Shown piece after piece: positions 15,842 through 24,530 of a stretch of DNA of 28,923 nt. Position 1 is the stretch's first letter, and each line of letters begins with the position of its first letter. A program made the position numbers and the translations under genes. This DNA comes from Trichodesmium sp. MAG_R04 (GTDB lineage: Bacteria; Cyanobacteriota; Cyanobacteriia; Cyanobacteriales; Microcoleaceae): positions 1 through 28,923 of the forward strand of contig JAKQYG010000003.1 of the NCBI GenBank assembly GCA_023356515.1. Reading direction: 5' to 3'. Under the pieces are notes generated by a model that saw only the letters and a program-made list of their open reading frames with translations, searched no databases and had not been told where the DNA came from.

Positions 15842-17002
15842 TTAATTTTCCAATTCCACCATAGCAGTTTTCACTTTTTCCTGACCTTCAGAATTATCTT
15901 GTTCTTCAAACAATGTTAAAGCAGTTTCAAAAGCTCTTAATGCTTCTCTGTTGCGTTCTCTATTTTTAAGAGCCAACCCCATTTTATAATGAGCATTTGC
16001 ATGATCAGGATTTCTATTAATTATTCGCCGATACATAATTATTGCTTGTAAATAATTCTGCTGTTCTAAGAGTATCTCTGCCGCAGCAAGCTTAGCTTCT
16101 ACTAAATCAGGATTAGCATAAGCAGCTCTTTTATAAGCACTCAAGGCAGCTTTAACATTATTCTGTGCTTGATAAATTTCTGCAATTTGAAACTGAATAT
16201 CTGCATTTCGAGGCTTTAGGCGAGAAGCTAATTCTAGGGCTGCCGAACTGCCATTAGTGTCTCCATTCGCTAATAAAGCAGTTGCCAACTTAACTTGTAT
16301 TTCGGCATCTCTAGGTAATAATTTTACAGCTTCTTGCAATGCTGCTAATGCTTGAGGAAAGAGCTTTTGCTTAAGTAATACTAAACCCATTGCAGCATGG
16401 GCTTCAGCATTCTGAGGATTAGATTTAATTACTCCTTGGTATACAATGATCGCCTCATTGTATTTTTCTAGGCGAAACAATGCAGCACCCAACCCTAAAT
16501 GAGCATTAATATTATTGCGGTCCAGCAAAGCAGCACGCCGATAAGCTGTAACTGCAGCTTGATAATTTTCTAATTTGGCCATAGTATATCCTAAACCATA
16601 TTGAAAATTGCTATTATGAGGATCTATAGTTATCGCTTGTTGATAAAACTGAGCTGCTGCTTGGAAATTTTCTTGGAGTGCTTCTAAGTAAGCAATACCA
16701 GAATATATTTGTGCATTTTTGGGATCTAAATATACTGCCTGTTGATATATTCTGATAGCAAGTTGATAATTTCCAGCATCTGCTAATTCCCTTCCTTGGC
16801 GTAATAGTTCATCTAATCTTGAACTTGCAGTTTGATGAACTTGAGTCATAAATTTGACCGCACAAGTTGGAAAAGTAATTGGAGTTTCATTTGCCTTCCC
16901 ATTTATTTGTTGACAAGGAGCTCCATAAGCGATAGAAGGAATAGTAGCTGTTATTATGGCCACTATTATGCTTCTAGGTATTAATACTATTTGTTTGTAC
17001 AC
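15842..17002 (-). CDS. Exported tetratricopeptide-repeat protein
   Basis: A 386-residue protein with a signal peptide (about 1-28: MYKQIVLIPRS, hydrophobic stretch, cleavage near AYG-A). From about residue 57 to 375 there are roughly nine consecutive 34-residue TPR units (for example GRELADAGNYQLAIRIYQQA, NAEAHAAMGLVLLKQKLFP, NADIQFQIAEIYQAQNNVKA, HANAHYKMGLALKNRERN), with the usual A/G/Y/A spacing. It should be a periplasmic or thylakoid-lumen scaffold; the partner is unknown. It ends in a short acidic tail. The upstream gap on its promoter side holds tandem repeats. No enzymatic domain is visible. Confidence 0.8.
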   Translation of the reverse strand: MYKQIVLIPRSIIVAIITATIPSIAYGAPCQQINGKANETPITFPTCAVKFMTQVHQTASSRLDELLRQGRELADAGNYQLAIRIYQQAVYLDPKNAQIYSGIAYLEALQENFQAAAQFYQQAITIDPHNSNFQYGLGYTMAKLENYQAAVTAYRRAALLDRNNINAHLGLGAALFRLEKYNEAIIVYQGVIKSNPQNAEAHAAMGLVLLKQKLFPQALAALQEAVKLLPRDAEIQVKLATALLANGDTNGSSAALELASRLKPRNADIQFQIAEIYQAQNNVKAALSAYKRAAYANPDLVEAKLAAAEILLEQQNYLQAIIMYRRIINRNPDHANAHYKMGLALKNRERNREALRAFETALTLFEEQDNSEGQEKVKTAMVELEN

Positions 17003-17181
17003 GGCCAGCCTAAAGTTAATAGCGTTTATAGAAATTATTGATCATATCAGTTTGTTGAGGAATTCCCCGTAAAGGAATGAACTAAAATTTACCTTTGGCT
17101 ATTCTAAGTTATGTTGGTGATAGCCTATTTTAATCTTTTCAGAAAGTTAAGCCGGAAAATCTATTAACTTAGTTCACACTT

Positions 17182-17345
17182 AAAAAGTGGCCTTTTGTCT
17201 GAAAATATTATTTCTTTTGTTAAAACTTATGTTATCCAAAATCTTGCTACTTTTTGGGAATAGAAAAAGTGGCCTTTTGTCTGAAAATATTATTTCTTTT
17301 GTTAAAACTTATGTTATCCAAAATCTTGCCACTTTTTGGGAATAG
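17182..17345. repeat. Two tandem 82-bp units with hairpin ends
   Basis: Units 17182-17263 and 17264-17345 differ at one base (GCTAC versus GCCAC). Each starts AAAAAGTGGC; in the second unit this is matched by GCCACTTTTT near the end, a perfect 10-bp inverted repeat enclosing about 52 bases, followed by a GGGAATAG linker. The first unit has one weakened pair. A short third start (AAAATGGCC) follows. It lies in the gap between the TPR and UPF0145 genes and has no coding capacity. Confidence 0.9.
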
Positions 17346-17399
17346 AAAATGGCCAATGGGGAAAAGTTTGGGAGTTTATTTCTAGTTTTTGAATTTTTA

Positions 17400-17479
17400 C
17401 AGCAAATTCGGAGTATACAAAGTACAGATATTAAAAATTAAATATTCCCAGTGCGAGCATCTTGCCCACGATAGGTGTA
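17400..17479 (+). repeat. Dispersed repeat, copy A
   Basis: The 68 bases 17400-17467 (CAGCAAATTCGGAGTATAC... ending AGCATCTTGCCC) align without gaps to 19589-19656, with the common AAAAATTAAAT centre. The last part (ATCTTGCCCACGATAGGTGTAC) recurs at 19873 and, inverted, at 12031-12055. Confidence 0.65.
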
Positions 17480-17625
17480 CTTTACCAAGGTAGAATCCAC
17501 TGTATCAACTATGATTGGATTGCTATAACTTAGTAAATTAATAATTTGTTCAGTTTCTGTAGTATTTCTACAGAGGAAAATAAGGTTGAGTCAAGTCACA
17601 AAAAATTAGGAGGTAATAAATAAAG

Positions 17626-17952
17626 ATGATTGTAACTACAACTGATATAATTCAAGGAGCTGAAGTTCAAGAATATTTAGGAATTGTCACTGCTGAAGTA
17701 GTTTATGGCAGCAATGCTTTGAGGGATTTTTTTGCTGGAATTAGAGATATTATTGGAGGTCGTACCGGTAGTTATGAGGAACTGTTTAAGCAGGGTCAGG
17801 AAGATGCGATCGCCGAACTAGAAAAGCGTGCTAGACGTATGGGTGCTAATGCAGTTGTGGGCATAGAAATAGATACAGGAACTATTAATGTGGATGAAAA
17901 AGGTGCATTGCTATTAATCACTGCAATTGGAACAGCAATCAAATTAGCATAA
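17626..17952 (+). CDS. UPF0145/YbjQ-family protein
   Basis: A 108-residue protein of the YbjQ (DUF74) family: it opens MIVTTTDIIQG and carries YLGIVTAEVVYGSNALRDFF. The family's helix GSYEELFKQGQEDAIAELEK and strand MGANAVVGIEIDTG follow, and the length is typical. Homologues form pentamers in crystal structures and have been described as putative heavy-metal-binding proteins; the real role is not known. AGGAGGT 11 bases before the ATG is the clearest Shine-Dalgarno in the window and points to good expression. Confidence 0.88.
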   Translation: MIVTTTDIIQGAEVQEYLGIVTAEVVYGSNALRDFFAGIRDIIGGRTGSYEELFKQGQEDAIAELEKRARRMGANAVVGIEIDTGTINVDEKGALLLITAIGTAIKLA

Positions 17953-18006
17953 GTATTTTCAGCTTACAGCAGTTTTTATTTCGATATATCATAGTAGGGA
18001 TATCCT

Positions 18007-18264
18007 ATGGATCGCCCCTTGCTAGAAAATTTTGAGCCGAGTAGTTGGAGAATATCAGCGAGATTGACTGTTAAGATATTGTTATTTGGTTGGCGATCGC
18101 TTATTGTAATTCCAGGGATATTTTATCCTTTGGTTCTAGCCTGGTTTTTCTCAAGATTTAGTAGCACCTCTGACAAGGCCAGAAGTAGTAACTATCTTGA
18201 GGTCATTGATTTAGAAACAGTGTTGATGTGGCGGTGCTGGACATTCCGTATCCATGTAGTCTAG
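18007..18264 (+). CDS. Small hypothetical protein with one membrane segment
   Basis: An 85-residue open frame that I do not recognise. A hydrophobic stretch at about 25-52 (ILLFGWRSLIVIPGIFYPLV, then LAWFF) would make one transmembrane helix; the rest is charged. It starts 54 bp after the UPF0145 gene with only a weak G-rich leader (TAGGGAT), and it is followed by a good terminator-like hairpin, which gives mild support for transcription through it. It could equally be a chance frame or a truncated gene. Confidence 0.35.
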   Translation: MDRPLLENFEPSSWRISARLTVKILLFGWRSLIVIPGIFYPLVLAWFFSRFSSTSDKARSSNYLEVIDLETVLMWRCWTFRIHVV

Positions 18265-18272
18265 TCATTATT

Positions 18273-18307
18273 AAAAGTCAGACAAAATTATAAACTTTCT
18301 GACTTTT
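18273..18307. terminator. Bidirectional terminator-like hairpin
   Basis: AAAAGTCAGA (18273-18282) is perfectly matched by TCTGACTTTT (18298-18307) with a 15-base AT-rich loop. The 3' arm ends in a T run on both strands. It sits exactly between the rightward small gene (stop 18264) and the leftward phytyltransferase gene (stop 18319). Confidence 0.6.
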
Positions 18308-18318
18308 GACTTCTAAAC

Positions 18319-19368
18319 TTAAAAAAAACAAGCCATAGGAAAAATTAGATATTCCAGAAAAAATAATTTCCAAATAAATTGATAGAAATCAGCGATCGCC
18401 TTTTTATCATGCAGATCCACCCTTTGACTAAACCACCACATTATACCCAAAGCCAATAAATGACTAACTACCCAAAAAAATAAATTAACACTCGCCAACC
18501 AAACTACACCCACTATCACCATACCCAGATAGCAAACAGTCAATACCCACCTTGCCAAATTAAAAACAGCAAATACTCCCAGCCTAATCGTAAACGTATT
18601 AATATTATATTCACGATCTCCTTCAATATCTGGAATATCCTTAAAAATAGCAATAGCAAAAGTAAATACTATCACAAACAAAGTTAGGGCCCATACCGTC
18701 ATAGGAATTCCTGGAACTATCAATCTTTTTTGAAGTAGAACGACTTCACACAATTCACTCATCCATTCAATTAAACCTCCTGATACCTCCTCAACCTTTT
18801 CAAACCCCCAAACAAAGCTTAAAAATATACCTAAATTTACAATTACTCCCCGCACAGTAAAAATACATAATGCAGCCAAAAAAGGAAATCTTTTTAATCG
18901 GATAGGAGGCAAAGAATAAGCCGTACCAATCGCCAAACTTATCCCTACTGTACCTAATAAAAACGGTCCTCCCAATCCCGCAAAACTCAAAGCCAAAATA
19001 CCCGTTATTGCCACAATCATTTCACCACAAAAACGAGAAAACTCACCTGCAGCTATAGGGAGATGAGGCTTATTAATCCTATCTATTTCCACATCCTCTA
19101 ACTGATTCAATCCTACTATATAAATATTTCCACATAGACAACTTATCCAAGTTATTAATAACAGAATTAAGCTATATATAAAAAAAGATCCATCAAAAAA
19201 ATTAGAGCGATCACCCATGGCAATTATATATAAAGCCAGCACACTTAATGTTGTACCAATAATTGTATGTGGACGAGCAAACTTCCAAAAACTATAGAGC
19301 CATCGCACATATTTGTGTAGGAAATTAGTTGTTATTTCTCCCTGTTGATAACTAGAAAATCTTCCCAT
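18319..19368 (-). CDS. hpt: Homogentisate phytyltransferase (tocopherol synthesis)
   Basis: A 349-residue UbiA-superfamily membrane prenyltransferase. The opening LYSFWKFARPHTIIGTTLSV (24-43) is diagnostic for the homogentisate group. The first Asp-rich motif is NQLEDVEID (88-96) and the second KDIPDIEGD (243-251); about eight or nine hydrophobic helices are visible. It joins homogentisate with phytyl diphosphate to give 2-methyl-6-phytylbenzoquinol, the committed step of tocopherol synthesis (VTE2/slr1736 type). Oddity: the loop at about 190-218 (KVEEVSGGLIEW and on to LLQKRLI) seems some 20 residues longer than I expect for this family. The amino end is also slightly extended; a downstream start cannot be excluded. 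The other tocopherol gene here is at 22612. Confidence 0.9.
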   Translation of the reverse strand: MGRFSSYQQGEITTNFLHKYVRWLYSFWKFARPHTIIGTTLSVLALYIIAMGDRSNFFDGSFFIYSLILLLITWISCLCGNIYIVGLNQLEDVEIDRINKPHLPIAAGEFSRFCGEMIVAITGILALSFAGLGGPFLLGTVGISLAIGTAYSLPPIRLKRFPFLAALCIFTVRGVIVNLGIFLSFVWGFEKVEEVSGGLIEWMSELCEVVLLQKRLIVPGIPMTVWALTLFVIVFTFAIAIFKDIPDIEGDREYNINTFTIRLGVFAVFNLARWVLTVCYLGMVIVGVVWLASVNLFFWVVSHLLALGIMWWFSQRVDLHDKKAIADFYQFIWKLFFLEYLIFPMACFF

Positions 19369-19911
19369 AATTACCTGATATTATTTCCCCTTTAATTATT
19401 AGACTTGTCCCTAAATAGAGGAAAAAAATCGCTCAAACTCTTGCAGAGTAATAATTCCAAGTATTTCAGAGTATTGCTCGCTATAATTATTACATATCAA
19501 GGGTTTTGAGGATTTTTTAAATTATAAAGCGACAAGCCTATTTATAAGTTAAATAGACCTAGTTGAATAAATGCAGAACCGATAGATGCAGCAAATTGCA
19601 AGTATAAAAAGCACAGATCTTAAAAATTAAATGTTTTCAGTGTCAGCATCTTGCCCTGGGCAAACTCATCTACATTTTTATTGACAAATCAATATTTTTA
19701 TGATTTGGTTGCAATACAAGCTTTTAAAGGAATTAGACACATCACAGAATTTTCATATTATCGGTTTTCTTGCTTAACAATTGGAATACTAAATTAATGT
19801 AGAAACTCTTCAGGGCAATAGAATCAGAAAAGATACTATTTGTCAATGATTGTTAAGATGAGCTGACCCTGGCATCTTGCCCACAATAGGTATATCTCTG
19901 ACTTTTTCCTA
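19369..19911. repeat. Gap with dispersed repeat copies B (19589-19656) and C (19873-19893)
   Basis: This 543-bp region holds no gene. Bases 19589-19656 (CAGCAAATTGCAAGTATAAA... AGCATCTTGCCC) are a gapless diverged copy of 17400-17467. CATCTTGCCCACAATAGGT at 19873-19891 repeats only the right end of the unit. The remaining AT-rich sequence includes the upstream region of the phytyltransferase gene. Confidence 0.6.
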
Positions 19912-20610
19912 TTACTTTGGCAAACGATTAATATCTTGATTAGAACCAAGCACAATTATCACTGTTCCTTTTTGTAAAATTGTAGTAGACTTAGGATTGA
20001 TTGTAAAATTTTCACCCTGAGTGCTTACTGCCAATAAATTTAAACCATAATTATTCCGTATTTCTAAATCAGCAATAGTTTTCCCATCAAATTTATCCGG
20101 TACAATAATTTCTACGATACTATGGTCTTGGTCGATGTCAAATTTATCAATTATTCTCGGTTTAGTTAGTAATCGTGCTAATTGACAACCCATTTCTCTT
20201 TCAGGAAAAACCACACAATCTGCTCCAACTTTTTCTAACAGTTTCTTATGAGTTTTAGAAGAAGCTTTAGCCACCACAAACTTTACTCCTGCCTCTTTGA
20301 GATTAAGAGTAGTAGTAATACTATCTGCTAAATAATTACCAATGGCGACAATTACTGTATGAAAGTCTAAAATACCAACTTGTTTGACCGCATTAATTTC
20401 CGTTGCATCTAGCTTAAAAGCATGAGAAGAAATTTTATCAGTTAGAGCCAAATTTACCTTTTTTTCTTCCTTATCAATAGCTAGAACTTCATAACCTAAA
20501 TTGTGCAATGTTTCACAGACAGCTCTACCAAATCTACCTAAACCAATTACAGCAAATTGTTTATTTTCCGAGCGCAAATTTTGCCAAAAATACAAAGATG
20601 AGACTTTCAC
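19912..20610 (-). CDS. ktrA: KtrA-type K+ uptake regulatory subunit (RCK domains)
   Basis: A 232-residue cytoplasmic protein with a Rossmann RCK-N domain beginning KQFAVIGLGRFGRAVCETL (GxGxxG nucleotide motif) and EVLAIDKEEKKV, with the acidic residue that normally contacts ribose. It ends in an RCK-C domain at about 155-232 (IVEIIVPDKFDGKTIADLEI, TVIIVLGSNQDI). It should bind nucleotide and gate KtrB. I chose the GTG at 20610 because homologues begin a few residues before the SSLxFxxxLR segment; a TTG at 20667 would add about 19 residues unlike the family. It lies 141 bp after ktrB on the same strand. Confidence 0.88.
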   Translation of the reverse strand: MKVSSLYFWQNLRSENKQFAVIGLGRFGRAVCETLHNLGYEVLAIDKEEKKVNLALTDKISSHAFKLDATEINAVKQVGILDFHTVIVAIGNYLADSITTTLNLKEAGVKFVVAKASSKTHKKLLEKVGADCVVFPEREMGCQLARLLTKPRIIDKFDIDQDHSIVEIIVPDKFDGKTIADLEIRNNYGLNLLAVSTQGENFTINPKSTTILQKGTVIIVLGSNQDINRLPK

Positions 20611-20751
20611 TAAAAATTCAGCGTTATAACTTCTATTCCTCAATAGCAAACACAACGCTGCCTCCAAATATCTATATGTTCTTCTAACTTTGTTTAAGTT
20701 TTAACTTGAGCATCAATAACTTAAACAATGGAATATTTTTTCACACTTATA

Positions 20752-22083
20752 TTATACAAATAAATTTTCCTCTGGATATTGAACCGCACTAGGTTTGTGT
20801 TCCCCAAAAACAGTTGAAAATAGTAATAATACACCTACTCTACCTATATACATTGTTACAATTAAAACCAATTGTCCTGGAATTGTAAAACTAGAGGTAA
20901 AACCTTGAGATAAACCAACCGTAGCAAAAGCAGATACAACCTCAAATAAAATTTGAATTAATTCTAATTGTTGGTCAGTAAATACAATTACAGTAGTAGC
21001 AACAGCCACCAATAGAGTTGATGCAAAAACTATGCCAATAGCTTTAATAATAACTACCGTAGGAATCTTGCGCTGATAACATAACACTTCATCCCTATCT
21101 TGTAGAGCTGCTTTTGTACTATTAAATAGTATTCTAAAAGTTGTAGTTTTAATTCCTCCTCCAGTACTACCAGGACTAGCACCAATAAACATTAAAAAAA
21201 CAGTTATACATAAACCAGCATTAGTCAAATTGCCAATATCAATAGTATTAAAACCTGCAGTTCTAGTAGTAACAGATTGAAACCAAGCAGCAATTAATTT
21301 TTCCCCTAGGTTTAAATTTGCGAAAGTATTAGGATTATTAAATTCGGCAATAAAAAAAGCAATTAAACCAACTATTAATAAAAAAATAGTAGTATTAGTC
21401 ACTACTTTAAAATGTAAGGAAAAAGTGTAACAAGCTGGTTTTCTTTGCCAACGTTTTTTCAGCCATAAAAATATTTCCATAATAACTTGGTACCCCAATC
21501 CACCAAATATAATCAAACCAGTAATTACAAAATTTAGTAACGGAGATTTGACATATTGAACAAACCCATCTGAATATAAACTAAAACCAGCATTGTTAAA
21601 AGCATTAACACTATGAAAAATAGAATGCCAAAAACCTTCTTGAAAGCCATAAATGGGTACAAAAACTAATAATAGTAATAAAACACCAGTAAATTCAAAT
21701 AGAATTGTTGTTGCTAAAATTGATTTAATTAAACCCTCGACACCTGCTAACCCAACCTGTTCCAAAGATTGCTGAAGAGCAACTTTCTCTTTGAGACTAA
21801 ATTTACGTCCCAGCAACAACAAAAGAATAGTTGTAGCAGTCATATAACCAAAAGCTCCAATTTGAACTAATAATAATAGGAAAAACTGCCCCCAAAATGA
21901 ATAATATTCTCCTACATTTACCACTGATAATCCAGTTACACAAACAGCAGAAGTTGCCGTGAATAAAGCAGTTACAGGATGATTCCAATTTCCATTACTC
22001 ATTGAGATAGGTAGCATTAGCAATATACTGCCAATAGTAATGACAAGAATAAAACCTTGACAAATAGTTCGAGCTACAGCCAT
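20752..22083 (-). CDS. ktrB: KtrB/TrkH-type K+ transporter
   Basis: A 443-residue integral membrane protein of the SKT superfamily. The four pore-loop repeats with selectivity-filter glycines are all present: TSAVCVTGLS, NAFNNAGFS, TTRTAGFN and SAFATVGLSQG. A glycine-rich gating loop GASPGSTGGGIKTT lies after the third pore loop, as in KtrB. With KtrA it forms a Na+-dependent K+ uptake system used in salt and osmotic response in cyanobacteria. The gene precedes ktrA in the direction of transcription and is divergent from the tocopherol methyltransferase gene. KtrE/KtrC-type third subunits are not nearby. Confidence 0.92.
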   Translation of the reverse strand: MAVARTICQGFILVITIGSILLMLPISMSNGNWNHPVTALFTATSAVCVTGLSVVNVGEYYSFWGQFFLLLLVQIGAFGYMTATTILLLLLGRKFSLKEKVALQQSLEQVGLAGVEGLIKSILATTILFEFTGVLLLLLVFVPIYGFQEGFWHSIFHSVNAFNNAGFSLYSDGFVQYVKSPLLNFVITGLIIFGGLGYQVIMEIFLWLKKRWQRKPACYTFSLHFKVVTNTTIFLLIVGLIAFFIAEFNNPNTFANLNLGEKLIAAWFQSVTTRTAGFNTIDIGNLTNAGLCITVFLMFIGASPGSTGGGIKTTTFRILFNSTKAALQDRDEVLCYQRKIPTVVIIKAIGIVFASTLLVAVATTVIVFTDQQLELIQILFEVVSAFATVGLSQGFTSSFTIPGQLVLIVTMYIGRVGVLLLFSTVFGEHKPSAVQYPEENLFV

Positions 22084-22611
22084 TGTGATTTTTTAGTATG
22101 TATATTTAGATTTATCGTATAAACCAAGTTGTATTACATAATTAAGTAGTTAGGCAAAATTATTTGATTTACTATTGAGCTATATTTTGATATTTTTATT
22201 AGCTCTTTAGATGATTTTTACCAAAATACAATGTATTGTTAATTTTTGCCAGTAAAGACTTGATGTAAATACCTAAACAATTCCGACAAAACTAGGAAAA
22301 ATCAGTTTTTTCCATTTCACAGAAGTAACTTCAGGTACAGCCTATCCTACTAAATTGATTAATAACAATTTTATAAACTTAGACTAAACTGCTTGTCTTG
22401 ATATTTCTCAAATATTGAGATATGATATGTAGATATACTTAAAGAAATTGGTATGACTTCCCCATATCAGGACAGCACAATTGCTCCCTTAAGATATCAA
22501 TTTATTTGAATGCTACAATGAGGCTAGTCAAAAATACGGTTGTTTAACTTTAATTCTCAAAAAATATAGTATAGTTTAAACCCATAAATTGAGAACCTGA
22601 CTTAATTCATA
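22084..22611. promoter_or_regulatory. Divergent promoter region with 15-bp palindrome at 22406-22420
   Basis: This 528-bp AT-rich gap separates divergent ktrB and the tocopherol methyltransferase gene. TCTCAA-ATA-TTGAGA (22406-22420) is a perfect 6-bp inverted repeat with a 3-bp spacer, a candidate operator. No riboswitch or small gene was recognised. Confidence 0.35.
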
Positions 22612-23481
22612 ATGATGACCTCAACACTAATTGAACAAATTCAAAAATTCTATGATAATTCCTCCAGTTTGTGGGAAAAGGTATGGGGGGAACACATGCA
22701 CCATGGGTACTATGGGCCAGATGGCAAACGAAAAAAAAACAGGCGACAAGCTCAAATAGATATGATTGAGGAACTACTTAACTGGGGAGCTGAAAGTCAA
22801 ACATCAAATTTGTGGCCTCCGACCTCAATCCTTGATGTAGGTTGTGGTATCGGTGGTAGTACATTGTACCTAGCCAAAAAATTTAATGCCACTGCTATCG
22901 GCATCACCCTTTCTCCTGTGCAGGCCAAAAGAGCTAAGGAACGGTCTGAGTCAGGAAACTTAAGTCAACAGACCAATTTCATAGTAGCTGATGCTTTGGA
23001 TATGCCCTTTGCTGATGAGTCTTATGACTTGGTTTGGTCTCTTGAAAGTGGAGAACATATGCCCAATAAACAGAAATTTTTGCAAGAATGCCATCGAGTG
23101 TTGAAGCCTGGTGGGATAATGATTATGGCTACTTGGTGTCATCGTACATTAGATGGCCATCATGGACAACTGACTGATGATGAACGCAGACACTTGGCTG
23201 ATATTTATCGGATTTATGCTTTACCTTATGTTATTTCTTTGCCAGAGTATGAAGCGATCGCCCAGAATATTAGCTTTCAAGATATCCGTATAGTTGACTG
23301 GTCAACTACTGTTAGTCCCTTTTGGGACATGGTGATTGAATCAGCTTTTGACCCCAAAGTTATTATTAGTTTACTCTTCAGTGATTGGACAACTATTCAA
23401 GCGGCTCTTTCTCTAGAGTTAATGAGCCGTGGATATAAAAGAGGGTTAATTAAATTTGGCCTTTTGCGGGGGAAGAAATAA
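22612..23481 (+). CDS. Gamma-tocopherol C-methyltransferase
   Basis: A 289-residue SAM-dependent methyltransferase. Motif I is ILDVGCGIGG (73-82), the post-I region has TAIGITLSPVQ, motif II is FADESYDLVWSLESGEHMP, and LKPGGIMIMATWC is motif III. The opening WEKVWGEHMHHGYYGPDG is typical of the tocopherol methyltransferase group (VTE4/slr0089 type). The sister enzyme MPBQ methyltransferase usually carries a hydrophobic carboxyl anchor, which is absent here. It should convert gamma- to alpha-tocopherol. A sarcosine/dimethylglycine-type or generic methyltransferase is less likely. Start is ATG-ATG; either could be used. The phytyltransferase gene of the same pathway is on the other side of ktrAB. 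Confidence 0.85.
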   Translation: MMTSTLIEQIQKFYDNSSSLWEKVWGEHMHHGYYGPDGKRKKNRRQAQIDMIEELLNWGAESQTSNLWPPTSILDVGCGIGGSTLYLAKKFNATAIGITLSPVQAKRAKERSESGNLSQQTNFIVADALDMPFADESYDLVWSLESGEHMPNKQKFLQECHRVLKPGGIMIMATWCHRTLDGHHGQLTDDERRHLADIYRIYALPYVISLPEYEAIAQNISFQDIRIVDWSTTVSPFWDMVIESAFDPKVIISLLFSDWTTIQAALSLELMSRGYKRGLIKFGLLRGKK

Positions 23482-24057
23482 TTAATAAGCATTAACTTCA
23501 TTTTAATTGAGTATAAATTTTAATTATCCTTTGCTTAAGTTTAATATCTCATAATATTCAACCCAGACATTATAATGTTTGAATAAATACAAACTTGATT
23601 ATATAAAACTTTAAATTATATTTAAAATAAAGTATAAAAAGTTAAAATCGTGTAAGTTATTAACTATTGAGATTGCCTATTTTAATAATAATCAATTAAA
23701 GCAAAAATCTTATACAGCAAATATTTGGCTATTTTGCTTAAATTGACAATACGTTGTTTGAATTGTCAACATCTTATTCCTAGAGTATTAATTTAATCAT
23801 GCTAGTTATTATGATGGAAAATCAGTTTGTAACTCCTTCAAGAGTTTTTCAAAGTTGTTTATTAGCAGATAAAATGGTCTACCCCGTATGAACTGAGGTC
23901 AATTTATTTGTCGTCGTATGATTTCTAAGTTAATGGATACTCAGCCAGATCAGTATGAGTGTGAAATAGGTTTTCGTATTGCTAGTATATAACAATTAAT
24001 TTTGATTTGATTAATTAAAATTTTGCGTTAGTAGCAAATATAATCAAAAATTAAGCA
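23482..24057. other. AT-rich gap with no clear gene
   Basis: Nothing certain is present. At 23897-23992 a frame reads GQFICRRMISKLMDTQPDQY followed by ECEIGFRIASI and a stop. The ending resembles the carboxyl end of formylglycine-generating-enzyme-like proteins (C-R, then I-G-F-R-(V/I)-A), so it may be a gene scrap. Support is weak. Confidence 0.25.
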
Positions 24058-24266
24058 AGAAACTCCTACCCTTATTGTGGAGTTGGGTGAAGCAGCCTTT
24101 ATAAACCAGGACTTACGGAACGGCACTAATTGTAGTGTCAATCCCTTGAGAAAAACGAATCTATGCGCCATATATAGCGGTACTCCGTAAGCCCTGTAAA
24201 CGTTAACTCGCTGAGGAACTTTAGTTTCTTAGGAATCTTGCACCTTTAGGCTGGGAAGGATGTCAA
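24058..24266 (+). mobile_element. IS200/IS605-type right end interrupted by MITE copy 4
   Basis: AGCAGCCTTTATAAAC upstream and GTTAACTCGCTGAGGAAC downstream of the MITE join into a sequence parallel to GCCTGTGAAATGTCAACCC followed by GCTGAGGAGC at 7390. After it come GGAATCTTGCACCTTTAGGC and TGGGAAGGATGTCAA (ends 24266), the same hairpin tail. No tnpB is attached, so this is an orphan scaffold-like tail. Confidence 0.6.
24107..24196 (-). mobile_element. MITE copy 4, 90 bp, inverted, TSD TAAAC
   Basis: CAGGACTTACGGAACGGCAC at the left and TCCGTAAGCCCTG at the right, 90 bp. Its reverse complement aligns along its length with copies 2 and 3. It is flanked by TAAAC at 24102-24106 and 24197-24201. 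It is inserted in an IS605-type right end. Confidence 0.88.
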
Positions 24267-24288
24267 TGCGCGATCCTGAACTTATCTA

Positions 24289-24341
24289 AATGTGGGCAGA
24301 AGACCCACGCTCTTCCGTAGGGAGAGAGTCGGGATGAATGC
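24289..24341 (+). mobile_element. Second orphan hairpin tail, IS605-type
   Basis: AATGTGGGCAGAAGACCCAC, then GCTCTTCCGTAGGGAGAG and GTCGGGATGAATGCCAA, form stacked stems of the kind found at IS200/IS605 right ends (stem, hairpin with TAG loop, GGGATGAATGCCAA in place of GGATGTCAA). It lies 23 bp after the previous right end and has no attached transposase. Confidence 0.4.
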
Positions 24342-24530
24342 CAATCAATCTTACGGTTTTACAATAAAATCATATCCGCCTGAATACTTATACTTTGCTG
24401 GATGTTGGCAGAGGGTAGAAGGCTTAAGGCAGAAGGCTTTCTTCTAATTGTGACTTAATTTTATACACAAACGATGCTACCGGACATGACATAATCTGTT
24501 AGAATGTAAATGTTGAAAACTAGGCAGTAG

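Noticed and set aside
17171..17190. TTAGTTCACACTTAAAAAGT near the tandem repeat resembling TTAGTTCACTTAAAAAGT at 27910
   Set aside because: Short AT-rich similarity with no extension on either side; probably chance.
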